Shown one piece after another: positions 35,794-43,828 of a DNA stretch of 63,291 bases. The translations under genes were made by a program, and so were the position numbers. Within the stretch, counting starts at the first letter, position 1. Each line of letters opens with the position of its first letter. Under the pieces are notes generated by a model, which saw nothing but the letters and a program-made list of their open reading frames with translations, made no database searches and had not been told where the DNA came from. Location: NCBI GenBank assembly GCA_955652395.1, contig CATPBJ010000022.1, forward strand, positions 1 to 63,291. Reading direction: 5' to 3'. Source of the stretch: an uncultured Terriglobales bacterium (GTDB lineage Bacteria; Acidobacteriota; Terriglobia; Terriglobales; Acidobacteriaceae).

Positions 35794-37110
35794 TCACACG
35801 TTAGCGCGTCTGGCGTTTCCACGGCCCAGTGCGAAATACACCACGGGTCCCACCGCCATTGCCGCCGGCCCCCAGATCAAGCCGTAGCGGTCGCTCCCCA
35901 GCAGCGCGATTGCGCTCATGATCACGACCGCGACGACCGAGTAGATCAGCCCAGTACGTCCGCCCGGGATTACGAACGGTCGCAGCATGTCGGGTTTCTT
36001 GTGGCGCAGCTGCCAGGCCGCAAGTACGGTCATGACTGTGGTAGCGACCCGCAGCCAGTTGTAGACGCTGATGAGCTCCACCAGGGAATGCAGTGCCAGC
36101 AAGCCGTACACCGTCGCGGAAGTGATGATGGCGATCCATGGCGTTCCGTAGCGCCGATGTTGGCCGGTCAGCACATGCGGCAGGTAACCATCTTCCGCCA
36201 TGGCAAACGGCATGCGCGTCGACGCCAGAATGGTGCCGTTGAGCAGTGCGACCTGGGTGATCATGGCAGCCGCGAACATCCAGGCTCCCAACCAACGGCC
36301 TCCGATGAGTTGCGCCGCAGTGGGGAAATATCCGGTATGCCAACTCTGCCAGTTGCCCAACGCCGCGAGCGCGGCAAAGGTAGGCAGAAAGTAGGCGGCG
36401 ATGGACATGGGGATCACCAGCGCCAAAGCCAGCGGATAGCTGCGCCGGGGATTGTCCACTTCTTCAGCAACCGTCGAAAGCTGCTCGTATCCCGAATACA
36501 GCCACAGCCCCAGAGCCAGACCGACTCCGAACACGTGGAAGGATGGCTGATGGAGAGGGATCGCGGGAACGAATGGATTGTGCTGCCACTTGGCCAGACC
36601 GATCACGACCAGCACCAGCACCGGAAGCAAAATGAAAAGCTCTAACATGGTGGCGAACTTCCCCACCATTTGAATGCCGCGCACATTGATGTAAGTGATC
36701 ACCGCGACCATGGCGAGGGAGACAACGTAGTGCCGCCATCCCGTGAGTTCCGGGAAATAGAAGCCCAGGTAGTCGGCGAACTGCACGGCATAGACGCTAC
36801 CCAGCAAGAATGAGGCGCACCAGTTCCACCATCCCGCAAGAAATCCCCAGAAATCTCCGAAGCCGGCACGTACCCAACGATAGAAACCTCCCTCGACCGG
36901 CATGGCGGTAGTCAACTCAGCCGACACTAACGAGACGGGGATACACCAGAAGAATGGGATCACCAGCAGGAAGATGAGCGTCATGCCGGGACCGGAGGTG
37001 GTGACCATGTCCTCGAGCCCAAAGGGACCGCCGGTGCAGTAGGAGAACATCACCCAGACGAAGTAGAACAGGCCGGCTTTGCGCAGGGCGGACTTCGCGG
37101 TGGTGGACAC
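35794..37110 (-). CDS. APC superfamily permease, polyamine:proton symporter-like
   Basis: A 438-residue permease with about 12 hydrophobic segments. The N-terminal GGPFGLEDMVTTSGPGMTL and SLVSAELTTAMPVEGGFYRW resemble the polyamine-H+ symporter/amino-acid transporter (PUT) branch of the APC superfamily. WLYSGYEQLSTVAEEVDNPRR matches helix 6 and the following loop of the family. The start is a GTG at 37110 with no ribosome site; TATAAT lies 8 nt before it, so the mRNA may be leaderless. It converges on two FAD amine oxidases. Polyamine, amine or cationic amino-acid uptake is inferred. Confidence 0.88.
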   Translation of the reverse strand: MSTTAKSALRKAGLFYFVWVMFSYCTGGPFGLEDMVTTSGPGMTLIFLLVIPFFWCIPVSLVSAELTTAMPVEGGFYRWVRAGFGDFWGFLAGWWNWCASFLLGSVYAVQFADYLGFYFPELTGWRHYVVSLAMVAVITYINVRGIQMVGKFATMLELFILLPVLVLVVIGLAKWQHNPFVPAIPLHQPSFHVFGVGLALGLWLYSGYEQLSTVAEEVDNPRRSYPLALALVIPMSIAAYFLPTFAALAALGNWQSWHTGYFPTAAQLIGGRWLGAWMFAAAMITQVALLNGTILASTRMPFAMAEDGYLPHVLTGQHRRYGTPWIAIITSATVYGLLALHSLVELISVYNWLRVATTVMTVLAAWQLRHKKPDMLRPFVIPGGRTGLIYSVVAVVIMSAIALLGSDRYGLIWGPAAMAVGPVVYFALGRGNARRANV

Positions 37111-37118
37111 GGGCTTGG

Positions 37119-37124
37119 ATTATA
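37119..37124 (-). promoter_or_regulatory. Candidate -10 box of the permease gene
   Basis: On the minus strand TATAAT is followed by 8 nt (CCAAGCCC) and the GTG start codon. Transcription would begin at or next to the start codon. No good -35 box stands 16-18 nt upstream; the nearest match is TGAAAT. Confidence 0.4.
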
Positions 37125-37141
37125 CGAGGGAAAGGAAAGGC

Positions 37142-37228
37142 GATTTCAGATTTGGATTGAAGATTTCAGATTGTACTTCCACCAAAGCTACGAGGTTAGG
37201 ATTAAGTCGGAATCACAATCTGAAATTT
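37142..37228. repeat. Inverted repeat, ATTTCAGATT family
   Basis: GATTTCAGATTTGGATTGAA (from 37142) and AGATTTCAGATTGT (37161-37174) face ACAATCTGAAATTT (37215-37228). Confidence 0.7.
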
Positions 37229-37234
37229 AGAGAT

Positions 37235-37267
37235 AAAAAAAGCCTCCTGCTTGCGCGAGAGGCTTTT
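37235..37267 (-). terminator. Rho-independent terminator of the OmpA-like gene
   Basis: On the minus strand AAAAGCCTC and GAGGCTTTT form a 9-bp stem with a 12-nt loop, followed by TTTTTTT. It starts about 45 bp past the stop of the OmpA-like gene and insulates the permease from it. The A-rich other side would also allow termination from the plus strand. Confidence 0.88.
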
Positions 37268-37312
37268 CGGATAAGGGCGACCGGGCCCTATTGGTGCGTC
37301 GTCCTAAACTGA

Positions 37313-38176
37313 CTATTTCGGGGGCGCTGGCTGGTCCTGGCTCGCGGGAGCCGGGGCAGCATTGGTCGAGGCCAGCGTTTCCAGGTCGTTCTTCAGGAGG
37401 CTGATTTCGACACGTCCACCGCTGGTGCGCTTGGTCTTGGCATCATCGCCAGCCGCCGTGGCCACAGGAGCGTTGCCCATGCCGACCACGTAAATCCGGT
37501 AGACCGGAATCTCGTGATTGAGCACCAGGTAGCGTACGACTGCGTCCGCCATCTTCTGCGAAGTGGCGATCGCGGCCTGACCGTGTCCGGAGGAGAAGCC
37601 CTGCACTTCCACGATGTAGCCGCGCTGGCTTTTCAGCGGCGTGGCCATATCGTCAAGCGCGGCTTTCGCGTTCTTGCTGAGCACGCTCTGGCCGGGACGG
37701 AAACGAATCTCGGTCTGGTTGGAAGCCTTGTACTGATCGATGTTGCCGACGACCTGCTCGACGGTGGTCAGGCGGGTGTTGGCCTGGGTTGCTGTCTGCT
37801 GCGCCATCTGGGCTTTGTTGCCGGCGTCAATTGCGTGCTGGTCGGCTTCGTTGGCCTTGGTCGAGGCCAGTCGGATACCTTCCTGGGCGCGGGAGTCGGT
37901 GTCCTTGATCATCTTGGTGTTTGAGGACGTCAGCTCATCCAGCTCATTGACGCGGTCACGGATGGGCGCGGTCTGCCGCTGCACATATTTCTTGCGAGCA
38001 AAGGGATTGATCTTGCCCCAGAAACCCTCATGGGTGTCAGGCTGCAAAGCAGGCTTGCCGCTGGCGCCAGCCGCGGCAGCGGGTTGGTCTTGCGTGGTTG
38101 TGCCGGTCTGCTGCGCCAGGGCCGGAAGCGCCAGCACGACGGTCAGAAGCAGCGCTACGAAAAGGCGATTCTTCAT
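37313..38176 (-). CDS. OmpA-family outer-membrane/peptidoglycan-associated protein
   Basis: A 287-residue protein. ATG 38176 has GGAGG about 8 nt upstream. A signal peptide (MKNRLFVALLLTVVLALPALA) precedes an Ala/Gln-rich region, a coiled-coil-like segment (about 75-165: VNELDELTSSNTKMIKDTD and Ala/Gln heptads) and a C-terminal OmpA-like peptidoglycan-binding domain (FRPGQSVLSKNAKAALDDMA, VEVQGFSSGHG). There is no beta-barrel, so this is a periplasmic linker type. The usual NHTD-type spacing is altered (GFSSGHG in place of GHTDSVG), which may affect diaminopimelate binding. A strong terminator follows. Confidence 0.87.
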   Translation of the reverse strand: MKNRLFVALLLTVVLALPALAQQTGTTTQDQPAAAAGASGKPALQPDTHEGFWGKINPFARKKYVQRQTAPIRDRVNELDELTSSNTKMIKDTDSRAQEGIRLASTKANEADQHAIDAGNKAQMAQQTATQANTRLTTVEQVVGNIDQYKASNQTEIRFRPGQSVLSKNAKAALDDMATPLKSQRGYIVEVQGFSSGHGQAAIATSQKMADAVVRYLVLNHEIPVYRIYVVGMGNAPVATAAGDDAKTKRTSGGRVEISLLKNDLETLASTNAAPAPASQDQPAPPK

Positions 38177-38411
38177 TTCTAAGTCCTCCAAGTGGGGGAG
38201 CATTTTGCTCCGCTCCAGCATTAAGCTAAAAATAGCGGCGTCCCCAATACGCGACGCCTGTTCTTGTATATAACAGGTCGAATGCCAAACCCGGGCTACT
38301 CTAAGTCTTTAGCCAACAACACATTGTAACGCCGGGAGCGGGCGCACGTGCGCGAAAAATAGGTGGTTCGGGTAATTTTGGCGGAATCTGATATAAAAAC
38401 TGCGTGTGCTT

Positions 38412-39623
38412 ATGGCTGCAAAAAATTGCGGTAATTCAGTAACACCTGCGTTGCCTGCCAATTACGTTCAAGCATCAGCCGTTCCCCTGCGAGCCTGGAT
38501 TTCTCGAGCCTGGATTTCTGTGGCGTTTTCTTTGCTCTTCTCTTTGCTCTTCCTCTCGTGTACCCACGTGGAAAAGCTGGACTTGACACGACTGAAGCTG
38601 CTGCCGGGTTTCCATGTTGAGGTGTTCGCGTACGCGCCTCATGCCCGACAGATGGCTTTCAGTCCGGGCGACGTGTTGTTGGTGACCAACATGAGTGATG
38701 GCACAGTGCTGGCTCTTCCGGATCCCAAACATACCGGCCATGCAGAACTGTCCGTCCCCGTGCTCAGTGGTCTGAACGCGCCGCATGGCATTGCTTTCCA
38801 CAGCGGAAAACTCTACGTCGCTGAGATCAACGCAGTCCGACGCTATGATTGGGACGAAGCACAATTGCGCGCCGGCAATGGCAAGAAGATCGTGGATCTC
38901 CCGGGAAGCGGCGGCGGACATTCGACCCGCACCATTCTTTTCGCCAACGGCAAGATGTACGTCGCCGCCGGTTCGAGTTGTAATGTCTGCGTGGAAGATG
39001 ACAAGCGGCGCGCCGCCGTGACCGAGTACAACGAAGACGGAAGCGGCCAGCGCACCTTCGCCTCCGGCCTGAGGAATGCCGTCGGGCTGGCGGTCAATCC
39101 AAAAACCAACACCATCTGGGCCACCGACAACGGCCGCGACTGGCTGGGCGACGATCTCCCGCCTGAAGAGGTCAACGATTTGGGTCCGGACGGCGGCAAT
39201 GCCGGCTGGCCGTATTGCTATGGCAACCGCGTTCCGGATCGCTCTCAGAGCAAAGATTTCGACTGCTCGAAGACCATTGCTCCTGTCGTGGAGATGCAGG
39301 CGCACTCAGCGCCCTTGGGCTTGTTGTTTTACAGCGGGGAAATGTTCCCGGCGGAATATCGCGGAAGTTTGTTCGTTACGTTTCACGGCTCCTGGAACCG
39401 CAGCCTGCCCACCGGATACAAAGTGGTCCGCATAAAGTTCAACGACAAGGGAGAACCGCAAGACCCGCCGGAAGACTTCATCAGCGGATGGCTCCGCCCT
39501 GGCGAGGCTAAGAAAGGCGTGTGGATGGGACGGCCAGTGGGTCTGGTCGTCGGCCCGGAAGGCGCGCTCTACGTTAGTGATGATTCAGCGGGAGTCGTGT
39601 ACCGGGTGACGTGGGAAAATTAA
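38412..39623 (+). CDS. PQQ-type sugar (sorbosone) dehydrogenase-like lipoprotein
   Basis: A 403-residue six-bladed propeller protein of the glucose/sorbosone dehydrogenase family. A hydrophobic stretch (AFSLLFSLLFLSC) ends in a lipobox-like LFLSC near residue 50, suggesting an anchored lipoprotein. LLPGFHVEVFAYAPHARQMAF starts the propeller; GLNAPHGIAF, ATDNGRDWLGDDLPPEEVN and FVTFHGSWNRS are family signatures, with the His and Arg expected near the active site. PQQ dependence and substrate are unproven. ATG 38412 follows a TATAAA-like box (38393) closely, so the leader is short or absent. The N-terminal coding part contains a perfect 15-bp tandem duplication (38490-38519). Confidence 0.85.
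   Translation: MAAKNCGNSVTPALPANYVQASAVPLRAWISRAWISVAFSLLFSLLFLSCTHVEKLDLTRLKLLPGFHVEVFAYAPHARQMAFSPGDVLLVTNMSDGTVLALPDPKHTGHAELSVPVLSGLNAPHGIAFHSGKLYVAEINAVRRYDWDEAQLRAGNGKKIVDLPGSGGGHSTRTILFANGKMYVAAGSSCNVCVEDDKRRAAVTEYNEDGSGQRTFASGLRNAVGLAVNPKTNTIWATDNGRDWLGDDLPPEEVNDLGPDGGNAGWPYCYGNRVPDRSQSKDFDCSKTIAPVVEMQAHSAPLGLLFYSGEMFPAEYRGSLFVTFHGSWNRSLPTGYKVVRIKFNDKGEPQDPPEDFISGWLRPGEAKKGVWMGRPVGLVVGPEGALYVSDDSAGVVYRVTWEN
38490..38519 (+). repeat. Perfect 2 x 15-bp tandem repeat in the signal region
   Basis: Two identical copies of CGAGCCTGGATTTCT, in frame, encode the repeated AWIS just before the hydrophobic signal segment of the dehydrogenase-like lipoprotein. Confidence 0.9.
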
Positions 39624-39676
39624 GCGGCCATGGAACATTCGCGAGATGCAGAAGCGAGATGCAGAATCAAAGATTG

Positions 39677-39708
39677 CCTCAGTGTCCTCAGTGTGTCCTC
39701 CGTGGTTC
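39677..39708 (-). repeat. GAGGACAC repeat upstream of dgt
   Basis: Read on the minus strand: ACCACGGAGGACACACTGAG, then GACACTGAGG. It is the reverse-orientation partner of the copy at the end of dgt (40850-40880), so the gene is flanked by inverted copies. Confidence 0.75.
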
Positions 39709-39736
39709 AGGTTTCCGACAGTGCTAGACTTCCTCC

Positions 39737-40870
39737 ATGCTGGCCGACTATGCCGTGCGGGTAGAGCAATCCCGCGGACGCCGAATTCCTGAACCCCAGC
39801 ATCCTTATCGCAATGATTTCCAACGCGACCGGGACCGCGTCATTCATGCCCGCGCCTTTCGCCGGCTCGAAGCCAAGACCCAGGTTTTTACGCGCCCCTT
39901 CTCCGACCACTTCCGCAATCGCCTGACCCATACCATCGAAGTGGCGCAGATTGCCCGTACCATCGCAACCCAGCTGGGCCTGAACGTCGATCTGGTGGAG
40001 GCCCTTGCCCTGGTTCACGACGTCGGGCATCCGCCCTTTGGCCATGCCGGGGAAAAGGCGCTGGACGCCGCCATGCGAGAGCACGGATATTTTTTCGACC
40101 ACAATCTGCACGCGTTGCGGATCGTGGAGGATTTCGAGGTCCGTTACGCCCAGTTTCGCGGCTTGAATCTTACCTTTGAAGTGCGCGAAGGCATCATCAA
40201 GCACTCCCGCGACTACCCCGCGGATCAGTTCCCGGAACTGGCTGAGTACCTACTCGATCAGCGGCCGCCGCTCGAGGCCCAGCTCATCGATCTGGCCGAT
40301 GAAATTGCTTACGACACCGCCGACCTTGATGACGGCTATGAAGCTCGCCTGTTGACGCTGGAGCAGATACGCGGCGGCATTCCGGTTTTCGACCGCTTCT
40401 TTCGCGAGGCCGAGCAAGCCTACCCCAACGTCGTCGAGAAACTGAAGTTCAACGAGGCGGTAAAGCGAATCCTGGATCGGATGGTTGGCGATTTGATCCG
40501 CAACCTGCAGAACCGGATCAAAACCGAAGGCATTCGCAGCCTCGAGGACGTGCGCGGTTGGGGCCAGCGGTTGGCGACGTTCAGCCCCGAGGTGGAGGAA
40601 GAAAGGCGCGGCGCCAAGGAGTTTCTCCACGAGAAGCTCTATTTCAGCGCCGCGCTGGACCCGGAAAAGAACGATGCGGAGCGGGTAATCCGCGAGCTGT
40701 TCGAGTTTTGGATGGCCAATCCCGCAAGCTTGCCGCTCAGCTATCAGGAGAAGGCGGGACTGGAGCCGCTGCCGCGCGTGGTATGCGACTACATCGCGGG
40801 CATGACGGACAACTTCATTTACGAGCAGTATGCGCAGTATTGCGGCACGAACCACCACGGAAGACACTGA
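39737..40870 (+). CDS. dgt: Deoxyguanosinetriphosphate triphosphohydrolase-like protein
   Basis: A 377-residue HD-domain dNTP triphosphohydrolase, which cleaves dNTPs to nucleoside and triphosphate. The metal-binding residues are visible: RLTHTIEVAQIA (His), LALVHDVGHPPFGHAGE (His-Asp) and DEIAYDTADLDDG (Asp). The N-terminal NDFQRDRDRVIHARAFRRLE is typical. The last residues, TNHHGRH, and the stop are encoded by a GAGGACAC-family repeat (40850-40880); the native C-terminus may have been a few residues different. A reverse copy of the same repeat is just upstream. Confidence 0.95.
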   Translation: MLADYAVRVEQSRGRRIPEPQHPYRNDFQRDRDRVIHARAFRRLEAKTQVFTRPFSDHFRNRLTHTIEVAQIARTIATQLGLNVDLVEALALVHDVGHPPFGHAGEKALDAAMREHGYFFDHNLHALRIVEDFEVRYAQFRGLNLTFEVREGIIKHSRDYPADQFPELAEYLLDQRPPLEAQLIDLADEIAYDTADLDDGYEARLLTLEQIRGGIPVFDRFFREAEQAYPNVVEKLKFNEAVKRILDRMVGDLIRNLQNRIKTEGIRSLEDVRGWGQRLATFSPEVEEERRGAKEFLHEKLYFSAALDPEKNDAERVIRELFEFWMANPASLPLSYQEKAGLEPLPRVVCDYIAGMTDNFIYEQYAQYCGTNHHGRH

Positions 40871-40880
40871 GGACACGGAG
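40850..40880 (+). repeat. GAGGACAC repeat at the 3' end of dgt
   Basis: ACCACCACGGAAGACACTGA followed by GGACACGGAG overlaps the final seven codons and the stop of dgt. Same family as 12434-12461 and 39677-39708. Confidence 0.75.
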
Positions 40881-40908
40881 TTTCTGGTAAAAGGCGAAAT
40901 GGTGGCAG

Positions 40909-41391
40909 CTAGACTTCTGACACCGTCCTTAGATTCAATCGCATTTCGTTGGTAGGTTCGAATCCCAGCGCCTCATAAAGCGGACGGCCCTTGTCGCTGG
41001 CGTGCAACGTGATGTGCACGAACCCCTCTTTTCGGCACCAGTCGATCATGGTTTGCATGAGCCGGCGGGCAATGCCCTGGCGGCGAAATGGGGGATCGGT
41101 GTACATATTGAGAATGGTGGCGCGGCGGCACTGGCCATCGTAGGGATGGCTTGGCCACGGGCTGATCAGCACCACTCCACCGGCCACGACTGGTTCTCCA
41201 GCGCACGCCAGCCAGCCGTGGAGCGTGCCGTTCGCCAGCGCCGCAGCCAGATACGGTTTGCAGGTCGAGACCATCGCAGACAGGGCCTGGGGATCGTTGT
41301 AGCCCATGTCTTCGTACATACTCCGGCGATGACGCAACAGTTCAGGAATGTCATCGGGGGTCGCCTGCCGAATGAGCACGTCGACGCACAT
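40909..41391 (-). CDS. GNAT family N-acetyltransferase
   Basis: A 160-residue GNAT. The start MCVDVLIRQATPDDIPEL at 41391 has GGAG 7 nt upstream and gives the usual domain length. Acetyl-CoA binding is by PPFRRQGIARRLMQTMIDWC, preceded by ATILNMYTD and followed by ITLHASDKGRPLYEALGFE. The substrate is unknown. It lies head-to-tail with the TPR gene at 43560-41503, with a repeat between them, and convergent with dgt. Confidence 0.87.
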   Translation of the reverse strand: MCVDVLIRQATPDDIPELLRHRRSMYEDMGYNDPQALSAMVSTCKPYLAAALANGTLHGWLACAGEPVVAGGVVLISPWPSHPYDGQCRRATILNMYTDPPFRRQGIARRLMQTMIDWCRKEGFVHITLHASDKGRPLYEALGFEPTNEMRLNLRTVSEV

Positions 41392-41436
41392 GGGTCGTCT
41401 CCGGTTTCTCACGGTAATATTGAGGATACAAAAAGA

Positions 41437-41482
41437 GGGCCGAGCTGCGCTCGGCCTGGACGGGTCGAAGACCGTCCCCAGG
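41437..41482. repeat. Hairpin repeat, GTGGGGACGGGTC family plus GCCGAGC hairpin
   Basis: GGCCGAGCTGCGCTCGGCC (41438-41456) is a perfect hairpin. It is followed by GACGGGTCGAAGACCGTCCC (41459-41478), the reverse of the arm at 15881-15904. Confidence 0.7.
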
Positions 41483-41502
41483 TTTGTGCTGGGCGCTAAG
41501 TC

Positions 41503-43560
41503 TTACTTGTTGTCCGAGTCTTCCTTGGCCAGCTTCATCTTGGCTGATTCCAGCTTCTTTTGCACCCGTGCTACGTCGTTCTGGTCGACTTCGGCGGCCA
41601 CGGTCTTGTTCCACTCGGATATTGCCCGCTCCCAGTGCGCGGCGGCCAGCTTGAGGCGTCCGGTTTTTTGGTAGAGGTCGCCCAGGTGGTCCTGCACTGT
41701 GGGATCGGTCCCGATGCGCTGCGACGCTTTGATCAGGGTGTCTTCCGCGGACTCGTACTTGCCCAGTTTGAAGTAGGCCCAACCCAGAGAATCGAGATAC
41801 GCGCCGTTGGCGGGATCGAGGTCCACCGCCTTCTTGATAAGGCCGAGGGCCTCGTCCAGCTTGATGCCGCGGTCGGCCAGCATGTAGCCGAGATAGTTCA
41901 GCGCGGTAGCGTTCTGGGGATCGCCAGACAAGACCTTGCGGAACATATCTTCCGCCGGCTCATATTTCTTCTGGCGTTCGTAGGTCGAGCCACGCAGGAA
42001 GAGGACATATTGCTTGTCTTCGTCCCTGGTGGAAAATTGTTCCGCTTTGTCCAGAGCTTCCTCGGCTTCCGGCCAGCGTTTGAGCCGGCTGTACATCTGG
42101 GACAGGGTAATGTAAGCGTCGCGATCTTCGGGAGTGCCCTTGAGCAGCGCCTTGACCTGTTGCAATCCGGCATCCGGCTGACCCATGTCGGAAAGCTGGG
42201 CGGCGTACACCATCTTCAGGCTGCGATTATTGGGCAGCTTCTGTACCGCTTCTTTGGCTGTGTCCGTGGCCTGCTGCCATTGTTTGGCTTCGCGGTAGGT
42301 GTCGATGATCTGCTGGTAGCCGCGTTCGGCGTTCTCGTCGCCCATCGCCAACATCTTTCTGAAAGTCTCTACCGCCTGAGTATCATTCTTGTTGTCGCGA
42401 TAGATCGTGCCCAGACGTTCCAGAAACACTGTCCGATTATTTTTCTCGGCCTGGGTGTAGCTGTTGTCCGGCTTCTCGGTCTTTTTGAGCAAGTCCTGCA
42501 GGACCTGAATCGCTTCGTCGTAGCGGCCCTGCGCCTGGTATACCGCCGCCATGTTGTAGGGCACTTCGATCGAGTCCTGCACCATGGCACCGGCCTTCTT
42601 CAAGGTCTCCAGCGCCTGGTCGAACTTGCCGCTCTTGCGGTAGATTTCTGCCATCCGGAGGTAAGTCTGGGCATCTTCGGGATTCGCATCCGCAATTATC
42701 TTGTACTGCTCAAGAGCGGCATCAGTCTGGCCGTCGTTCATCAGGTTCTGGGCCAGGCCGCGAATGGCGTCCAGATTGTCCCGGTCGAGCTCAATCGCTT
42801 TCCTGTAAGCATTGATTGAGTTCTTGTACTGCTTCTGTTGTTCGTAGGTGTAGCCGAGTGCCGAGTAGAGTTTGGCCGAGCGGGCAGCGTCCGGGATGGA
42901 ACTCAGGACTTCGCCGGCTCGGGCAGTGTCGCCTTCTTCGTTGTAAAGATAGGCCAGCGTGGTCACAGCTTCTTCCGAATCGGGCTCCAGCTTGACCGCG
43001 GTCTTAAACTCGCCCTCGGCCTTCTGCAGATCGTTGTTTAGCCGGTAGAGGCGCCCCAGCAGAAGGTGGTCGTCAACATTGTCCGGTTCGATCTTGATGA
43101 TCTGTTCGTACTGCTCGATGGCCAGCTTGAGAACGTTCTGCGAGCCTTGTCCCGCCTGGTCACCCAGCGAGCGCAGATAAATGCGGCCCAGCAGCTTGTG
43201 CGCTTCCAGGTTATTGGGGTCGCGCTTCAGAATGTCCTGCGCCTCGAGGACGGCATCACGAATGCGGCCGGTCTTGGCATAGAGCTCGGCCAGCGCGGAA
43301 GTCAGGTATTCGGAAGTAGGGTCGGCATCGATCGCCAGCCGATACTCCTCGATGGCTTTGTTGGCCAACTCGCTGCGGCCGGACACGGCCACCTGTTCCT
43401 CGTACATGTGGGCCACGGTGTAGTGGTAATACGCCGCAGCCTTGTCCAGCTTGCGGGGCGCAGACACAGTGGCCGGTTTGGAATCCGCAGACGGAGTTTG
43501 CTCGGCGGAGACAGCAGGGATGACCAGCAGCAAAATAAGAGTGCAGTAAATACTTTTCAT
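41503..43560 (-). CDS. Exported TPR-repeat protein
   Basis: A 685-residue protein with a signal peptide (MKSIYCTLILLLVIPAVSA) and about 15 TPR units filling the rest, for example YTSALAELYAKTGRIRDAVLE-like and YLRMAEIYRKSGKFDQALET, LNYLGYMLADRGIKLDEAL and LDSLGWAYFKLGKYESAED. The last repeats (DSLGWAYFKLGKYESAE, DHLGDLYQKTGRLKLA) resemble the C-terminal TPRs of outer-membrane assembly-type exported proteins. Likely a periplasmic or outer-membrane-associated scaffold. AAGGT lies 7 nt before the ATG. No catalytic domain is seen. It ends in an acidic/lysine tail (KLAKEDSDNK). Confidence 0.88.
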   Translation of the reverse strand: MKSIYCTLILLLVIPAVSAEQTPSADSKPATVSAPRKLDKAAAYYHYTVAHMYEEQVAVSGRSELANKAIEEYRLAIDADPTSEYLTSALAELYAKTGRIRDAVLEAQDILKRDPNNLEAHKLLGRIYLRSLGDQAGQGSQNVLKLAIEQYEQIIKIEPDNVDDHLLLGRLYRLNNDLQKAEGEFKTAVKLEPDSEEAVTTLAYLYNEEGDTARAGEVLSSIPDAARSAKLYSALGYTYEQQKQYKNSINAYRKAIELDRDNLDAIRGLAQNLMNDGQTDAALEQYKIIADANPEDAQTYLRMAEIYRKSGKFDQALETLKKAGAMVQDSIEVPYNMAAVYQAQGRYDEAIQVLQDLLKKTEKPDNSYTQAEKNNRTVFLERLGTIYRDNKNDTQAVETFRKMLAMGDENAERGYQQIIDTYREAKQWQQATDTAKEAVQKLPNNRSLKMVYAAQLSDMGQPDAGLQQVKALLKGTPEDRDAYITLSQMYSRLKRWPEAEEALDKAEQFSTRDEDKQYVLFLRGSTYERQKKYEPAEDMFRKVLSGDPQNATALNYLGYMLADRGIKLDEALGLIKKAVDLDPANGAYLDSLGWAYFKLGKYESAEDTLIKASQRIGTDPTVQDHLGDLYQKTGRLKLAAAHWERAISEWNKTVAAEVDQNDVARVQKKLESAKMKLAKEDSDNK

Positions 43561-43828
43561 CGAGAACCTTCAGCTTCCCTGGACCATAGCGATTGGATGC
43601 CGAACCGCTGCTGGCGGGTGCTCTTGTTATTGTAAACCGTGCCGGTAAGAGGAGATGAAAAAGGCGATCGCGGGACCTGGGAAGCAACGACCAGAAGTAC
43701 AGGGACTACTAGAATGGACGATTCTAGAATTTTCGAGTTGACGAATTGTAAAGAAGTGTTATCAGCGATCTTGAACTAGAACATCCGAGCTCGCGAAGCT
43801 GTCATCCTGACTCCGCTCAGGATGGCAG
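43561..43828. repeat. Gap upstream of the TPR gene, with a hairpin repeat at 43797-43830
   Basis: Most of this 268-bp gap has no recognisable content. At its right end AGCTGTCATCCTGA and TCAGGATGGCAGCT form a long stem, of the GTCATCCTGA repeat type. The hairpin stands directly after the purH stop on the minus strand and may attenuate readthrough, although no T tract follows. Confidence 0.6.
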
